Assembly: GCA_038502055.1 (NCBI GenBank)
Contig: JAXRKN010000040.1
Coordinates: forward strand, 3,348,001 to 3,412,000
Source: Tanytarsus gracilentus
Lineage: Eukaryota > Arthropoda > Insecta > Diptera > Chironomidae
Direction of reading: 5' to 3'
DNA length: 64,000 nucleotides
Shown here: positions 27,501 through 39,500 of the stretch, one piece after another
Numbering within the stretch: position 1 is the first letter of the stretch
Layout of the letters: each line of letters starts with the position of its first letter
The notes under the pieces: generated by a model
Seen by the model: only the letters and a program-made list of their open reading frames with translations
Database searches by the model: none
What the model was told of the DNA's origin: nothing
Position numbers and translations under genes: made by a program

Positions 27501-30500
27501 ATCAAAACTGCCGCCACGAACCATTTCTCCCGTCAAAGGATCTGAAGGTGGCAACATGCTACTTGTTGGACTTAAGAGAATTTGTGCAATTCTTCTTGCA
27601 TTTGCGTTGTGATTGTTCGATGCTCCTCGCGTGCAAAATGAATTATTACGACTGACATTTTGACTTTGTGAATTTGTCATAACCGACAATATGAAACTTG
27701 AATGCTTACTTATTCCTTCACTATTCTTTTTATCTAAGTCATCGCAATTAAATGTCTTGATGTGATCCAAAAATGTTATGTTAAGCAAAAAAAGGTAAAA
27801 AGTTATGGAATAAATTTATTATCCAAACATATTATGGTGCAATCAACGTTTGATAATTTTTTAATACTTTTAAACGTTACACAAATTAGTGAGACAACAA
27901 TATTAAATACTTAAAGGTCAAAATATCACGAACTCTTTAGTAAAAATATCTAAAATATTTTATTTAATAAAGTTAGGCTTTTTAAGCTACACACTCTTTG
28001 AAAACTTGACGTTTTCATGGGTATTTGAATTAAGCAATTTGCTTCTAAACACAAATTGACAACTTCCGACTTTTACCCACCCTGTCTTGAGCTTGTTCTT
28101 CAATAAAAATAAAATGCTGCAAACTGTCGTTGCGAACTCGAAAATGTAAGTTCTATAATAATTTTATAGGTTAATCATTTGATGAATTATTTCTAAAATT
28201 TCTTCCGAATCTGATAAGATATTTTTAATTATAAAGCATTGAGTTGAAAATTTTGTGAAAAAATGTCTTTTAAAATGAAACTCAATACTTTATAAAAGTT
28301 TTAGGATCGTTTGTTTTCATTTTGACGAATTTTCTATTTTATAATTCCAGTAAAATAAATAAACTCACTTGTAAACTGCTGTAGCTGCTGTACTTTCTCT
28401 TTGGACCAAAGTGAAAACTTCCATGCGAATGATCATTTACATGACGATGTCTGAGCAAAAGTGCTCGCATAATCGCTGCTTTGTCGTCTTGATGAATAAG
28501 ATCTTCGATGACCATTTGTTCAACCACTCGATAGGCAACGCCAGGCAAATCGCGTTCTTCCAAGTCCATAAGAACTACGCCAGTTTCCAAGCATCTTCTC
28601 AAGTTCAAAAGGGAATGGAATGAAAGCGACGCAACGTGAGGTTTTCCCCAACGATCGGCGCCTTCCATCAAATCTTCTTCGTACTTAATCCAACGAGCCG
28701 TTTCTTTCCACTCGCGTTCTTCACCAACTCCTTCAACATTGACATTCACCAACTCATCGAGTTGAACGAAAACTTCATGCGGGCTATGATCATAATTTCC
28801 TTTTCTACTTCCCTGCATTATGTTCTGAATGTATTGATCACCTTCCTTTTTTTGAAGGTTTGCTGGTTGAACTTTAAACCTTCTCATTCCTCGGGGATCA
28901 TCTGATCGGTGAGAATCTAAATCATCCAAATCTGCCTCTTGTAAGGTTGCATCTTCAGGCTGTACTGAAACTCTGCGGGTGCCACTGACCCCTCGTCCAC
29001 TTTCAGAGCTCCCTTGCTTTTTCTCATCTGGGTTGTATTCTTGTAGAGAATATTTTCGATTTTTGAAGTGATATTGACGTCTAAACACGTGACACAATAA
29101 ATTATTTTTTAATCACGATTTTAATAAAATCACTCACTCTTTTCTGCGTCTTTTTTCCTCCTCCGTTTCATCAGAATGTTCATTCTTTTTTGCTGCCTTG
29201 TTCTTGTTAAATTGCACTTTTTTTTCGCTTTCCTTTAAAAAAATTAATGTTAAAAATAGTTTTAAATTTAATTCAATTTACTTTACATCGTCTTCTCGGA
29301 GCGATGACGTTATTCGTTCTGAAAGTTGAGGCTCATCGTCATCAATGTCTTCGCTGACATCGCGCGACGTGTAATCCGCATAGGAAGAAAAATTCGATTG
29401 ACGTGAATGGCCTTGACCTTCTTCCGAATCCGATAGTGGACTTTGCGGGGATGAATGGTCCTCTTTTTTTGGATTCTTACTCATGGCTCGCACACCACTT
29501 TTTGAGTATGGATAAGATTTCGTTCGATGGGCTATAAATATAATTACGATTTTTATTTTTGAAAAATCATCCATGATAAAAGGATTAAAAGTATTGCCTC
29601 TTATTATTTCATTAAAGGCAATCACCGATTGATTACACACGAGGCAAAAATTCAAGTGCACTCACAGTCATAATCTTGTTCTGAAAATTTTTGATTTTTT
29701 GAAGAGTTTGGTTGTTCAGTGTCAAGTTTTGAAGAACTTGTTGGAGCATTTATGTCTGATAGCTTTCTAACATCAAATTTGATGATGTTTGATTCTGAGA
29801 AAACTTTCTCCATTTCCTCGTCCAATTGCACTTCATCATCTTCAACATTGTCGCTCTAAATTGGGTAAAGGAAATAAATTATTGACATTATTAAAAAATA
29901 ATATTGAATTAATTTTAATGAATTTAAGCGTTAAAACGATTGAGTATAACTTCAATAAAATCGAACAAATATTGTGTCCTTCTTAATTCAGGCGCAACAC
30001 CTTAAAATTCTTGCATTCTCATTCACTCTGATTGATTCATTTATTTTTTGACATCATTTAATCAAACTGGTTAAGTGTTTTTAACCAATCCGTTGACAAA
30101 TCAATCATTATAACTTTTCCGGTAAAAAAATTAATTAACGTACTTAGCCTATTTATAACTATTTTTTTGTTCAAAGATTTTTTTAAAGAATTTAGTTCCA
30201 TTCAGAGATGGGCAAAATTACAAATTGCAAAAAAAATTACATGTAATGTAATTTAATTTTGGAAAATTACATGATTTTTGTATGAAAATGTAATTAATTA
30301 TATGTAATTTTTTGTAATGTAATGTAATTTTTCACTCGATTACATGTAACTACCCATCTCTGGTTCCATTAAAAATTGAATTAAAAATTAAAATATCATC
30401 AAATATGATTAATTATAAAACAACCCTATTTAATAAGCTTGATAGCTTTTAATGCATGGTATAAATTTAGCCTAGATCTCTTCGATTTCGACCTTGACAT

Positions 30501-31771
30501 TGCGTTCATTTTCTACTATATATGATGCATTTAAAAAGCATTCAAAAATTTGCTTTCTGTTGTAGTAGTAAGAGTGCATTTCATTTTTCAATGCCAAATA
30601 TACTTTTGCACAGCATTAAAGAGTTATCTTGCGTACATATATATTTTATTCACCTTCAAACTAATATTATTTTTGAGTTTTAAATTTTTTATATTTTTGG
30701 TGCTAACGGAAAAGTCAGTTTTTATCACAACCTCTTAAAATTTGATTTTAATTGTCAGCTACTTTAATAACACATTAATTTTTATCTTCAACGATTTATT
30801 TATAATGTCATCAAAAATATCATTATTGACACAAAAAGCGAACATTAAAATTGTAGATGTACAATTGAAAAAAAAGACGTTTAATGAAACGGTAGCAAGG
30901 AGACTTCTGAAATGATTTTCATTTTAACAGAAATTTTCCCTATCATTTAATGTTTTCAATGTTGCAATGCTCGTTGCCGATGTTTTCGACCTACCGTAAG
31001 TTTTTCCTCACTTTATTATTTTGGGAAAATATCAAACGGAAAACAACTCAGCATGTCAATGCACATCGTGCAATGCTGCATAAGGCTTTAAAATGCATTT
31101 TTCAAGGTCATCCTTCGCATTTTATGGAGAATAAAGTGTCGTATCGCACCTCAGAGCACAAAATCAATTATCGATAATCAATACTATAATTAAAGGCTCA
31201 TGAATTGAAAGTACTACAAAATACTCGCGTACATCCAAGTAATGTTTTTTTGAAAAATTTAAATTACAACTTAAGAACCTTTTGAGCAGAATAAAAATAA
31301 AAAGTCATGTATGTGACTAAGCATAAATTTATCGGAATTCAAAAAGGTTTATCGTAATTAAATGCACGCGCAGTTTTATCAATTTTTGCTCCTAATATCT
31401 TAGGTCGTTTGGTCGTTCTTAAGACTTTTTTTACAATTCTGATATAATATTTTAAAGTTCCGTGTTTTCCTTATGATAAGATAAATGACATCATAAGCGA
31501 TTGAAAGGATGGAAAGTTTTGCTAATTTTTAAATGCTTCATTTGCATCATAATCTTTTTCAAGTCTCTAGAACACACTTTTATTTTTATAAAACTAATTA
31601 AATGGTAAATTGAGAATCATAATTTTTTTTGGCAAATTTTCAAGCAAAATTTTCTTTTAACTAAACTTTAAGAGTTATTTTAAAATGATTTTAACAGCTG
31701 ATACTTACTTTTGTGAGTCCTAGAAATGATAATTTCCTCACTTGCGAGTCCTTTCGTCCACTACCACTCAT
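24543..31771 (-). CDS. Ndae1: Sodium-driven chloride/bicarbonate exchanger (SLC4 family)
   Basis: Complete 12-exon gene on minus: 31771-31709, 29855-29666, 29531-29287, 29232-29138, 29080-28369, 27288-27082, 27023-26940, 26883-26349, 26297-25262, 25208-25149, 25093-24899, 24843-24543. The sum is 3723 nt, 1240 residues, all phases agreeing. Residues about 215-640 form the band-3 cytoplasmic domain (VFVQLDELVNV, ASLSFHSLLNLRRC, VDFLEQPTIAFVRLAEG, VPIPVRFLFILLGP). From about 690 the multi-pass HCO3 transporter domain follows (TLFLYFAGLATAITFGGLIG, FVGTTGPLILF, LPWHCAATVRSVTHVSAVT). This order and the basic, acidic-rich N-terminus match Drosophila Ndae1 and vertebrate NBC/NDCBE, plasma-membrane exchangers that raise cell pH by moving sodium and bicarbonate in against chloride. 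Most introns are 51-58 bp. The start is a 21-codon exon (MSGSGRKDSQ) beyond a 1.85-kb intron. Transported ions are inferred from the family. Confidence 0.93.
27495..27755 (-). other. Candidate alternative exon of Ndae1
   Basis: Within the 1080-bp intron between 28369 and 27288, the minus strand has a possible acceptor (ACATCAAG) followed by an 87-codon phase-0 frame ending in a stop (MVRGGSFDF). It is Asn/Ser-rich, with a stretch ANARRIAQILLSPTSSMLPP that looks more protein-like than the surrounding DNA. Spliced from the preceding phase-0 exon, it would end the protein after the cytoplasmic domain. A weak donor ATG|GTTCGT about 27 nt before the stop would instead make it an in-frame cassette joining the exon at 27288. 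Neither form was recognised from other species, and the acceptor is weak. Confidence 0.3.
29856..31708 (-). other. Ndae1 intron 1
   Basis: The intron after the first coding exon: GTAAGTATC donor and AATTTAG acceptor on minus. Apart from the hAT MITE it is AT-rich with no supported gene. The small frames at 30550-30738 and 30950-31177 on plus look random. Confidence 0.75.
30195..30370. mobile_element. hAT-type MITE with intact 8-bp target duplication
   Basis: A 160-bp element at 30203-30362 bounded by direct repeats GTTCCATT (30195-30202 and 30363-30370). Its ends are CAGAGATGGGCAAAATTAC and the inverted GTAACTACCCATCTCTG. CAGAG-type termini with an 8-bp duplication are diagnostic of the hAT superfamily. 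The interior is made of short ATGTAATGTAATT repeats and has no coding capacity, so it was mobilised in trans. It lies in the first intron of Ndae1. The perfect duplication suggests a fairly recent insertion. Confidence 0.9.
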
Positions 31772-34700
31772 CGTAATTTCCAGTTATTTCAAATTGCAGT
31801 TGTTGCTTCCAATATAGGTTAGATTAAGTAATTGATTGCTCTTAATATTTCTCAATCACTGTCACTATCTTTTCATTTTTTCAAGTACTCCTCCGTACTC
31901 CGAAAAATTGCTTCTGACTTGTAACGAAGATACCGCAAACCGTTGTGAGCTCGACGTCTAATTAACTCACTTGTTTTAAAGTCCACACCAACTTGCTTTT
32001 ATCGAAAAAAAACAACAACAAGAGTAATAATTGAATTTGGGTACTGTGAAAATATTGATAAAGTTTAAATGTTTATTGTTGATAAAATATCGGTAGTTGA
32101 GCATGTGTAAAGCAATGCAAAAAATGTTCTCTTAATTATAAAGCAGTGTGTATAGATATCAAATATGTTTTAATTTATATACATTGGATTTATTATCAGC
32201 AAACTCAGCCGTCTGGATGTGTTTTATTTTCATTCAAAAGAAATTATTGTGTACTTAATTTTTTACTATCTCCACAAGATTCGTTTATTAACCCGACAAA
32301 TATTGAAAGTAACTAAACCGTCATAAATTGAAAATTGTTCAATTTAAACTTTTCTCTCACGATACATAAAGTAAATTAATTTAAGTTTCAGTCGTAATAA
32401 AAATTTCAAAAAGACTTTTAAAGTGTTAAAGGTTTATTTTCAAGTTAATGATTTTTAGGTGGTATTAAAAGCATAAATAAATGAATTTTTAACACCTTGG
32501 CTTTTACTTGACATAATTGAAGCGAAAATGATCTAACGTTAAAAAAGTTAATTATGATTCATTGAATACAATTGAAATCAATCATGAAAATTTTATGGTT
32601 ATTTAAATTTTACCATAATTCTAGTTGAATCTGGTTGTTTTTAGTCAGTCACTTTTAATGGAGCAAAAAATTTTGCTTCATGATAAAAATTATAAAATTA
32701 CCGATTGAATCAGGTGATTTTTAAAACATTTTTCCGCGTGCTTTAGATACTTAAATATTGATAAAATATATTGATAAAATTTTTGATTTTGCAAAAAAAG
32801 ACGTAAAAATAAAGTATTTAAATGCGTGAAACTCACTCGATTCATTTATTTTTTTATTTTCTTAATTAATACGACTTTTCAGTTCAATATCAATCATTTT
32901 GCTTTGTCTCAGTTTCATGCATAAGAAGAATAAAATAAATTTGTAAGGGTCTCCGATAAAATGTTTTAATTGAAATTTGTTGCTTTTAACAAAACACAGT
33001 TTTCAATAGAGACATGTGACTGTCAATTATAAAAAAATATCTATACTTTATATGATGATTCACTGACATTTTATCACCATGATTTAAAATACACATGTTC
33101 ATTACTTAATAGAATTTTTTCGCATCATGTGTAATTTTTGCTTTTTATGGTTCTTACTTATTTTGGTAAATGGTTGCAACTTTTTTAATTATATTTTTCA
33201 CATCTAAAAATATCACTTATTGTTCTATAGTAAACTAAAATTGTGAATTTTATTTTGTTAAAAAAATTTCTCATATAGCACAAGTACAACTAATTTTGTT
33301 TACATAGCATACATATGACACACGACTCGTTAGATAATGAATGATTGCCATTTAAAACCCCGAAAACAACGTTTTATCAAAAGTAACGATATTTTTGGCA
33401 TTTGATTATCTATAAACTGCTTTAGAAGATGCCTCAAAATTCTATAAATAAAATTAAATACGTAGACTGCGGTAGAAAAAATAAATTCTAGTGATTTTCT
33501 TTCAGATGCGTTTCGAAAAAAAAAATTTAATCAAGCTATCACCTTTGCTAGATAAAAACCTGTTTTGCACTCTTATTTATTACTTCTCCTTTTTTTTATG
33601 CCGATACAAGGAAAAAATTCTTCGAAAAAAATTAATCGTCATCACAATTCAAAAAAACTTCATGACACTAAAATTCAAAAAGAGATCAAAAAATAAATTC
33701 ACTTTTTATGATATTTGCCTTGAACGAAAAAGAGAGATATTGACTAACGCAATTTCCACCGATCACTGATTGACTAAATAATTTTTAACTCACATTTCAA
33801 AAAATATAAATATAAACAAAAAAAAGCATTGAGAACGATGAGAGAAAGAGAACGATCAAAACGTATACTAGAACATCGCAAATACAAATGAACTATATTG
33901 CGAGAAATGTATAATAGTATTACAAAAGTGAATACTGTGGGAAAGCACAAGGGAAAGATTGTTCTTAAAGTACCTTTATTAAAGTTTTTCGAGTGTGTTG
34001 GATGACATAATAAGTACACTTCAATGATCGATTCACGTTTTTCGAGTAAAGACGCACACATTTTATAATACACCTGTTGTCTCGCATTTTTTCCAAAAAA
34101 TTAAAATCGTATTAGAATGTTCTCAAAGTCCTTTTGATTTGATTTGATTTTTCCTAAAGCGCTAACATATTAAAACAATTTTTAGAGATTTATTTATTTT
34201 TGAGGTCTTTAATCTTTTTTTTAATTGTAATCATTTGAGATAAAGTAGCAAAAGAGTTGGCCTAGGTCAAGTTTTAAAGCCAAAAAATTCATTCATGAAA
34301 AAATCTTCAAAGAATTATAAAAAAAATGGGTGAAAAACGCAAAAATAATTTTTTAAAAAATCTTTTAAATTTTAAAGGCTTTTTAATAAAACAAAATATA
34401 TCAAACTCACGTGGCTTCAAAATGAAGATAGAAGTGTTGAAAATGCAATGTGATTTTTATTAAATTTGTGCGTCCGTGTGCGTGATTTTTTTTTACGATC
34501 TACATCACTGCAAAATTGTAGCATTTCAGTATGATTCAGAGTATGCACATGCTGTATTTTCAAAAATAATATAAACGACTCTTCAATAAGAAATAAAATG
34601 TTTAATATCAACTATATGCAAATATTATAAGTCTTTGTTGACGTTTTCTTAAATTCCTCACTAAAATTCATCTTAAAAATTATAATTTTTATTATAAGAT

Positions 34701-35611
34701 GACTCATTGGTTGCCATGAAATAGACAAAAACATTTGCTGAAAACAATTTTAGAAAAAATAAATTTGTTTTTAAATTTCGCTCTGTAGCTTTATTATTCT
34801 AATATAAGAGAGAGAAACTTTTGACATAGGACTAAACTTTGTTTCATTTCTAAGAAGTTCGTTATTTTGAAAAAATTTTATAATATTTTTGTATCTCTTT
34901 CTTGATTTAAAAATACTCTATTTAACAAACTGTGAAGTGGTCTTAAAATCAAACTTATCACATTCATGAAAAAGTTTGAATCTTTGAAACTGCAAAATTC
35001 GTAATATTTCTATTTTTTTTTATTGTAATTAAAAAACAAAGTGCAAGTTTCAGTTTTTTTCTTGAGGATCCTAAAAAACATTAAATTATTAAAGTTGTAA
35101 AATCGCATCAATATAATGTGTGCTCAATTATATTTTTTTGAAGTCTTTTTCACTTGAATTATTCTTTTAGGCGCGGATGATTTTTCTACTGGGACAGCTT
35201 GCACGTTCAAATTAAGGATGGAAACATTGTTTATTCACCTCGGACAATGTGATATTCATACTTGTCTACTTATAATTGTAATAAACCTGTCTACAATTTA
35301 TTAAGGCGATTATTTTTTGTAATGTACTCATCCAAAAAAATAAAATATACAGCAGAGTGAAACATTTAATAAAAAAGACAACTTTTCCAATTGACGACTC
35401 CAAATTCAAGCAAGGGTTGTCTTTGCTCATGCAAATTTGGCTTTTTTATGTACATATCTGATCTTGATCAGAAATATGGCACGAATCTGCTTTCGTACTG
35501 GAATCAAGTTTTCATTGAATTTATCAATTTACTTTAGGGGATGAAAAATAATCTTGACTAAACTAAATCTGTAAAACACACATTTTAATTAAAATTATAT
35601 GACAGTTAAAA
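31772..35611. other. Intergenic region upstream of Ndae1
   Basis: About 3.8 kb without a supported gene. The Ndae1 5' UTR and promoter should lie in the first few hundred bases, and the 31760-32000 stretch is slightly less AT-rich. Frames such as 33491-33769 (+) and 33774-34073 (-) are lysine- or leucine/phenylalanine-rich and lack any domain or splice evidence. Confidence 0.6.
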
Positions 35612-35978
35612 GGGAATGGGTCACCCAGCCGACAGAAATTCTGCAGAAATTCTACAGAAATTCTGCAGAAAATCTACAGAAATTCTGCAGAAATTCTGCA
35701 GAAAATAAATAAATTCTGCAGAAATTCTGATAAATTTTTTTGTAAATTTATTTCTACAGAAATTCTGCAGAATAAAATCTGCAGAAATTCTGCAGAAAAA
35801 ATAATCTGCAGAAATTCTGCAGAATAAAATCTGCAGAAATTCTGCAGAAAAAATAATCTGCAGAAATTCTGCAGAAAAAATCTGCAGAAATTCTGCAGAA
35901 TAAAATAATATGATATAATTTTTTTTTATTTTTCATAGCCATCAAAAATTCTTAAGATTAAAACTTTTTTAAAAAAAG
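35612..35978 (+). repeat. Left inverted arm of foldback element
   Basis: Contains many CTGCAGAAATTCTGCAG units (near-palindromic, each with PstI-type CTGCAG). It has one more repeat block than the right arm, consistent with unequal exchange or slippage within the arm. Confidence 0.88.
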
Positions 35979-36240
35979 GTCGCTAGAATGAGAAATAAGA
36001 GTTCAATTTTGATAAATGATATGTCATTGAACTCGTAATTAAAATTGGAATTCAACGATGTATTAACCATTTATTTTAATTTTTTATTTCTTGATATTCG
36101 AGGAGGACAGTTGCTAATTTTCATATATTTTTTTCATTAAATCATCTTTAACCCATTAAAAGTGGGTGAACAACTTTGGTCACCTCTTCAACCTGGGTAT
36201 CAAAAATTGCTTTTTTATTAAGCTTTCGAATGATATCAAA

Positions 36241-36557
36241 TTTTTTTAAAAAAGTTTTAATCTTAAGAATTTTTGATGGCTATGAAAAATAAAAAAAAAT
36301 TATATCATATTATTTTATTCTGCAGAAATTCTGCAGATTATTTATTCTGCAGAATTTCTGCAGATTATTTTTTCTGCAGAATTTCCGCAGATTTTATTCT
36401 GCAGAATTTCTGTAGAAATAAATTTACAAAAAAATTTATCAGAATTTCTGCAGAATTTCTTTATTTTCTGCAGAATTTCTGCAGAATTTCTGTAGATTTT
36501 CTGTAGAATTTCTGTAGAATTTCTGCAGAAATTCTGTCGGCTGGGTGACCTACACTC
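36241..36557 (-). repeat. Right inverted arm of foldback element
   Basis: The inverted copy of the left arm, differing by scattered substitutions such as CTGCGGAAATT for CTGCAGAAATT. It ends 42 bp from the Eip63E stop codon. Confidence 0.88.
36460..36465 (-). terminator. First AATAAA downstream of Eip63E, inside the foldback arm
   Basis: No AATAAA occurs on the minus strand in the 42 bp between the Eip63E stop codon and the element. The first one lies here, about 135 nt past the stop. Further copies follow at 36393-36398, 36341-36346 and 36314-36319. That the cell uses it is inference. Confidence 0.4.
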
Positions 36558-36599
36558 TAAAACAACAGAAATGGACAAGTATCAGTGACTATCTTGAAT

Positions 36600-39500
36600 T
36601 TAGTTATTAAACCGTTCGCGATTGACTGACTCAGGGTAGACGAAGATGCCCTCAACATTAAATATTGATGTCTCTGCAAGGATAACAAAAATTTAGAAAT
36701 TAATTTGATATTTTTAAAAATTTAATTTACCATCGGGAATTTCATAAAGTTTCCTAGGCAATTGGGCAAAGTAAGGATGAGTCAATGCAGCTTCTGCTCC
36801 TATCCGATCGTCAGGGTTTAGCTTTAATAAAAAAATTAAGATTCTATCCTAAAAATTATGGTTATAAAATTAACCTGCAGCAGTGCACTAGCCATTGATT
36901 CTCCTTCTGGAATATCATAGAGACGTGGAAAACTTAAACCTAGTTTGCGAGGTCGATAAAATCCTAGAATTTTTAAAAATTATTAAATCTTCTAAATGAA
37001 TTCAAATTTCTTACCCATTTTGTGGGGTTTATAACTTGGTAAATGCGATATTCCGGACCAAGTTTCTTCTAAAGGTGTACCAAGAAGTTTGAAAATCTTA
37101 TCCAATTGATCATAAGTATCACGAATCCCGGGAAAAGTTGGCATTCCCGTAATCATTTCTAAAAATATGCATCCAACACCCCACATGTCTAAGGATGTAG
37201 AGTACTCAGTACTACCAAGTAAAACATCTTAAAAAAAATTTAATTTAAAATTAAAGAATTTTAAGCTATTTTTTTAACTAACCAGGAGGTCGATACCACA
37301 AAGTTACAACTTCGTGTGAATACGTGTGGCTGGGAACACTCTTTGCTCGCGCTAGACCAAAATCTGCCAACTTTAACTCTCCAATTTCACTAAAATCATT
37401 GTGGTTAATAAAACATTTGAAGCAGATATATATTAAAATGCACACAAACCTAATTAAAAGATTTTGTGGCTTTACATCTCGATGTAAAACACGTCTTTTA
37501 TGACAATAAGTGAGACCACGAAGTAATTGGAAGAGAAAAAGTCTAATATTCCTATAGTCGAGGCCGCCTGGATGACGCTCCATATATTGAGATAAATCTG
37601 TGTTCTTTAAGTTTAAGAAAAACGGATGTTGTTATTACTTTGCTTCCTGACGAAATAAAAAGACACATACCACATATTCAAATACGAATGTCAATGTTTC
37701 TCTTGTATGAACTATGTCATGAAGGGTAACAATGTTAGCATGCTTGAGTTCTTTTAGCAACGATGCCTCTCGTATGGCCGTAAATGGAGCACCTTCTTCT
37801 TCTTGCAATCTTATTTCTTTTAAAGCCACAACCTGATTCGTTAAACTTGAATAAAAGTGAATTAGTTTTAAATCGCTATAACGCAAACTTTTAACTGAAT
37901 AATTGTAACACATACTTGCTAAAACCCTTAAATACTGTTGCATACGATCCCTCTCCTAACTGCTCCAACTTAACATATGCTTCGGATTTGCCAAAAGGAG
38001 AATCGCCCTTTAAAAGTGATAAAAAATTATTTTCGAATACTTAAGAATATTTTAACATACTCCAAATGCACTGAATCGTTTCCTTCTTGGATTATCTCGG
38101 TCATGCTTATTAATGAAAACTTCCGATTTTGGTCGTGGAGGTTTTTTAGGTCTCATTATCACACGCGTTTCTTCCCTTATATCATCGTCTAATAGTTTGC
38201 TATCGGAGGAAACCGATAATTGTCTATGCACTTGGCCGTGATTATCCGACCAATCTAAAAGATCAATAAAAATATGGAGGTTAATGAGAAAACTTATATT
38301 ATATTTGCTTCTGTAGCAAAAGAAAAAAATTATTTAACTAACGTTTAGTGTAAGCTTTGTTATCAGCTTGAATATTTCCATTTGATTCCAAGCGATCCAA
38401 ATACTCTTCGGAATATCCATTAAACGGCATTTTGCTGCTGCCCCGGTTTTGGTTGTTTATTCCCTCATCATTATCTTCACGTGAAAGAGCTTTAAAATTC
38501 ATAAATCATGTTCATTAGTTTGATTATCACATAAAATCTGAGGAATTCAATTATACAAATGTTAATTCGATTTGAATCGATCAAATATATCCAAAAATTT
38601 TTAGTTTTTTTCAGCTGAACGAAACTAAAATCCTCACTTTAATTGAAACTGTACATTTTTCAATTAACTAACTACACATTTTATTTATGGTTGTTAATTC
38701 TGTGTTCCAAAGCAAATATTAACAGAGTGAAAATTTTCCCTTTCATTGAAATTATTAAATGTATATTAATACATCGTGAACACTTTCAGAGAATTCCAGC
38801 TTTTGTATACTCACACAATCTTCCAAAACTATGAGACAATCTTTTTTTCAACTTTTGCAAAGCTCCACTCTTTTTTTCACGCATCACAACACCTGACAAA
38901 GAAATGGACACGATACATATGATTATTAATGATCTTAAAAGCTGCAACTAAAAAAAATCATAAATTCTTGCAAACTTATTAATAGATTTCAATTTTTCAG
39001 AATATTTTGTCACCCAAGAAATTTTAATTATAGAATTATATTGAAAATACCGAATGACGTGACGTTTTCACATTGATTAAAGGGTTGGTCCGCATTTCCC
39101 TTTTTTCTCTGATGAGTCATCTTTTAAATATTAAATTTTTAACAAAAATATTTCAGTGTACAACTGTAATTGTAATTTAGTGGATCCTTGAAATATTCAC
39201 ATTTATATTTTGCAACATTAACCTAAATATAAATTTTAGTTTAAAACAATTAAGCTTAAAAAGTTTTAATTTAGGTACAAAAAAATAATTAAAGTGCAGC
39301 AAAGTATTCTTTCAAAATAGAGCATATGAGTTGCTTAATGATAAGTCCCCTATATTTCCTGATTTTTTCTGTTTGTGCGTTTACACAGATTTCGTTCTTT
39401 ATTTTGACATACTAAACTTAAGTGTATTAGAAAAATTATTTCTCTCCAAATAATTTTTACCACAATGAATCCACTCAAATAATCGTTGGAATCAATTAAA

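Larger units (their letters stand above)
35612..36557. mobile_element. Foldback element with repeat-built inverted arms
   Basis: A 946-bp element. The left arm (35612-35978) and right arm (36241-36557) are near-perfect inverted copies around a 262-bp loop. Both start with G-rich 19-bp ends (left GGGAATGGGTCACCCAGCC; right, reversed, GAGTGTAGGTCACCCAGCC) and continue CGACAGAA. Each arm is built from short units of the type CTGCAGAAATT, then ends in a unique segment shared by both arms (TTTTCATAGCCATCAAAAAT). The left arm has an extra repeat block, so arm lengths differ. Only a 5-bp TAAAA direct repeat flanks it, so the target duplication is unsure. Arms made of short tandem repeats are the hallmark of Drosophila FB elements. 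No transposase is encoded. A transcript across it would form a hairpin of about 300 bp. Confidence 0.88.

Noticed and set aside
35754..36578. Open frames with repeated ISADFF/FCRISAD-like peptides
   Set aside because: They are translations of the CTGCAGAAATT repeats in the foldback arms and recur in both arms in mirrored form.
39003..39024. Another end of the TCACCCA element family (TTTTGTCACCCAAGAAATTTT)
   Set aside because: Only seven core bases match, with no inverted partner or duplication nearby.
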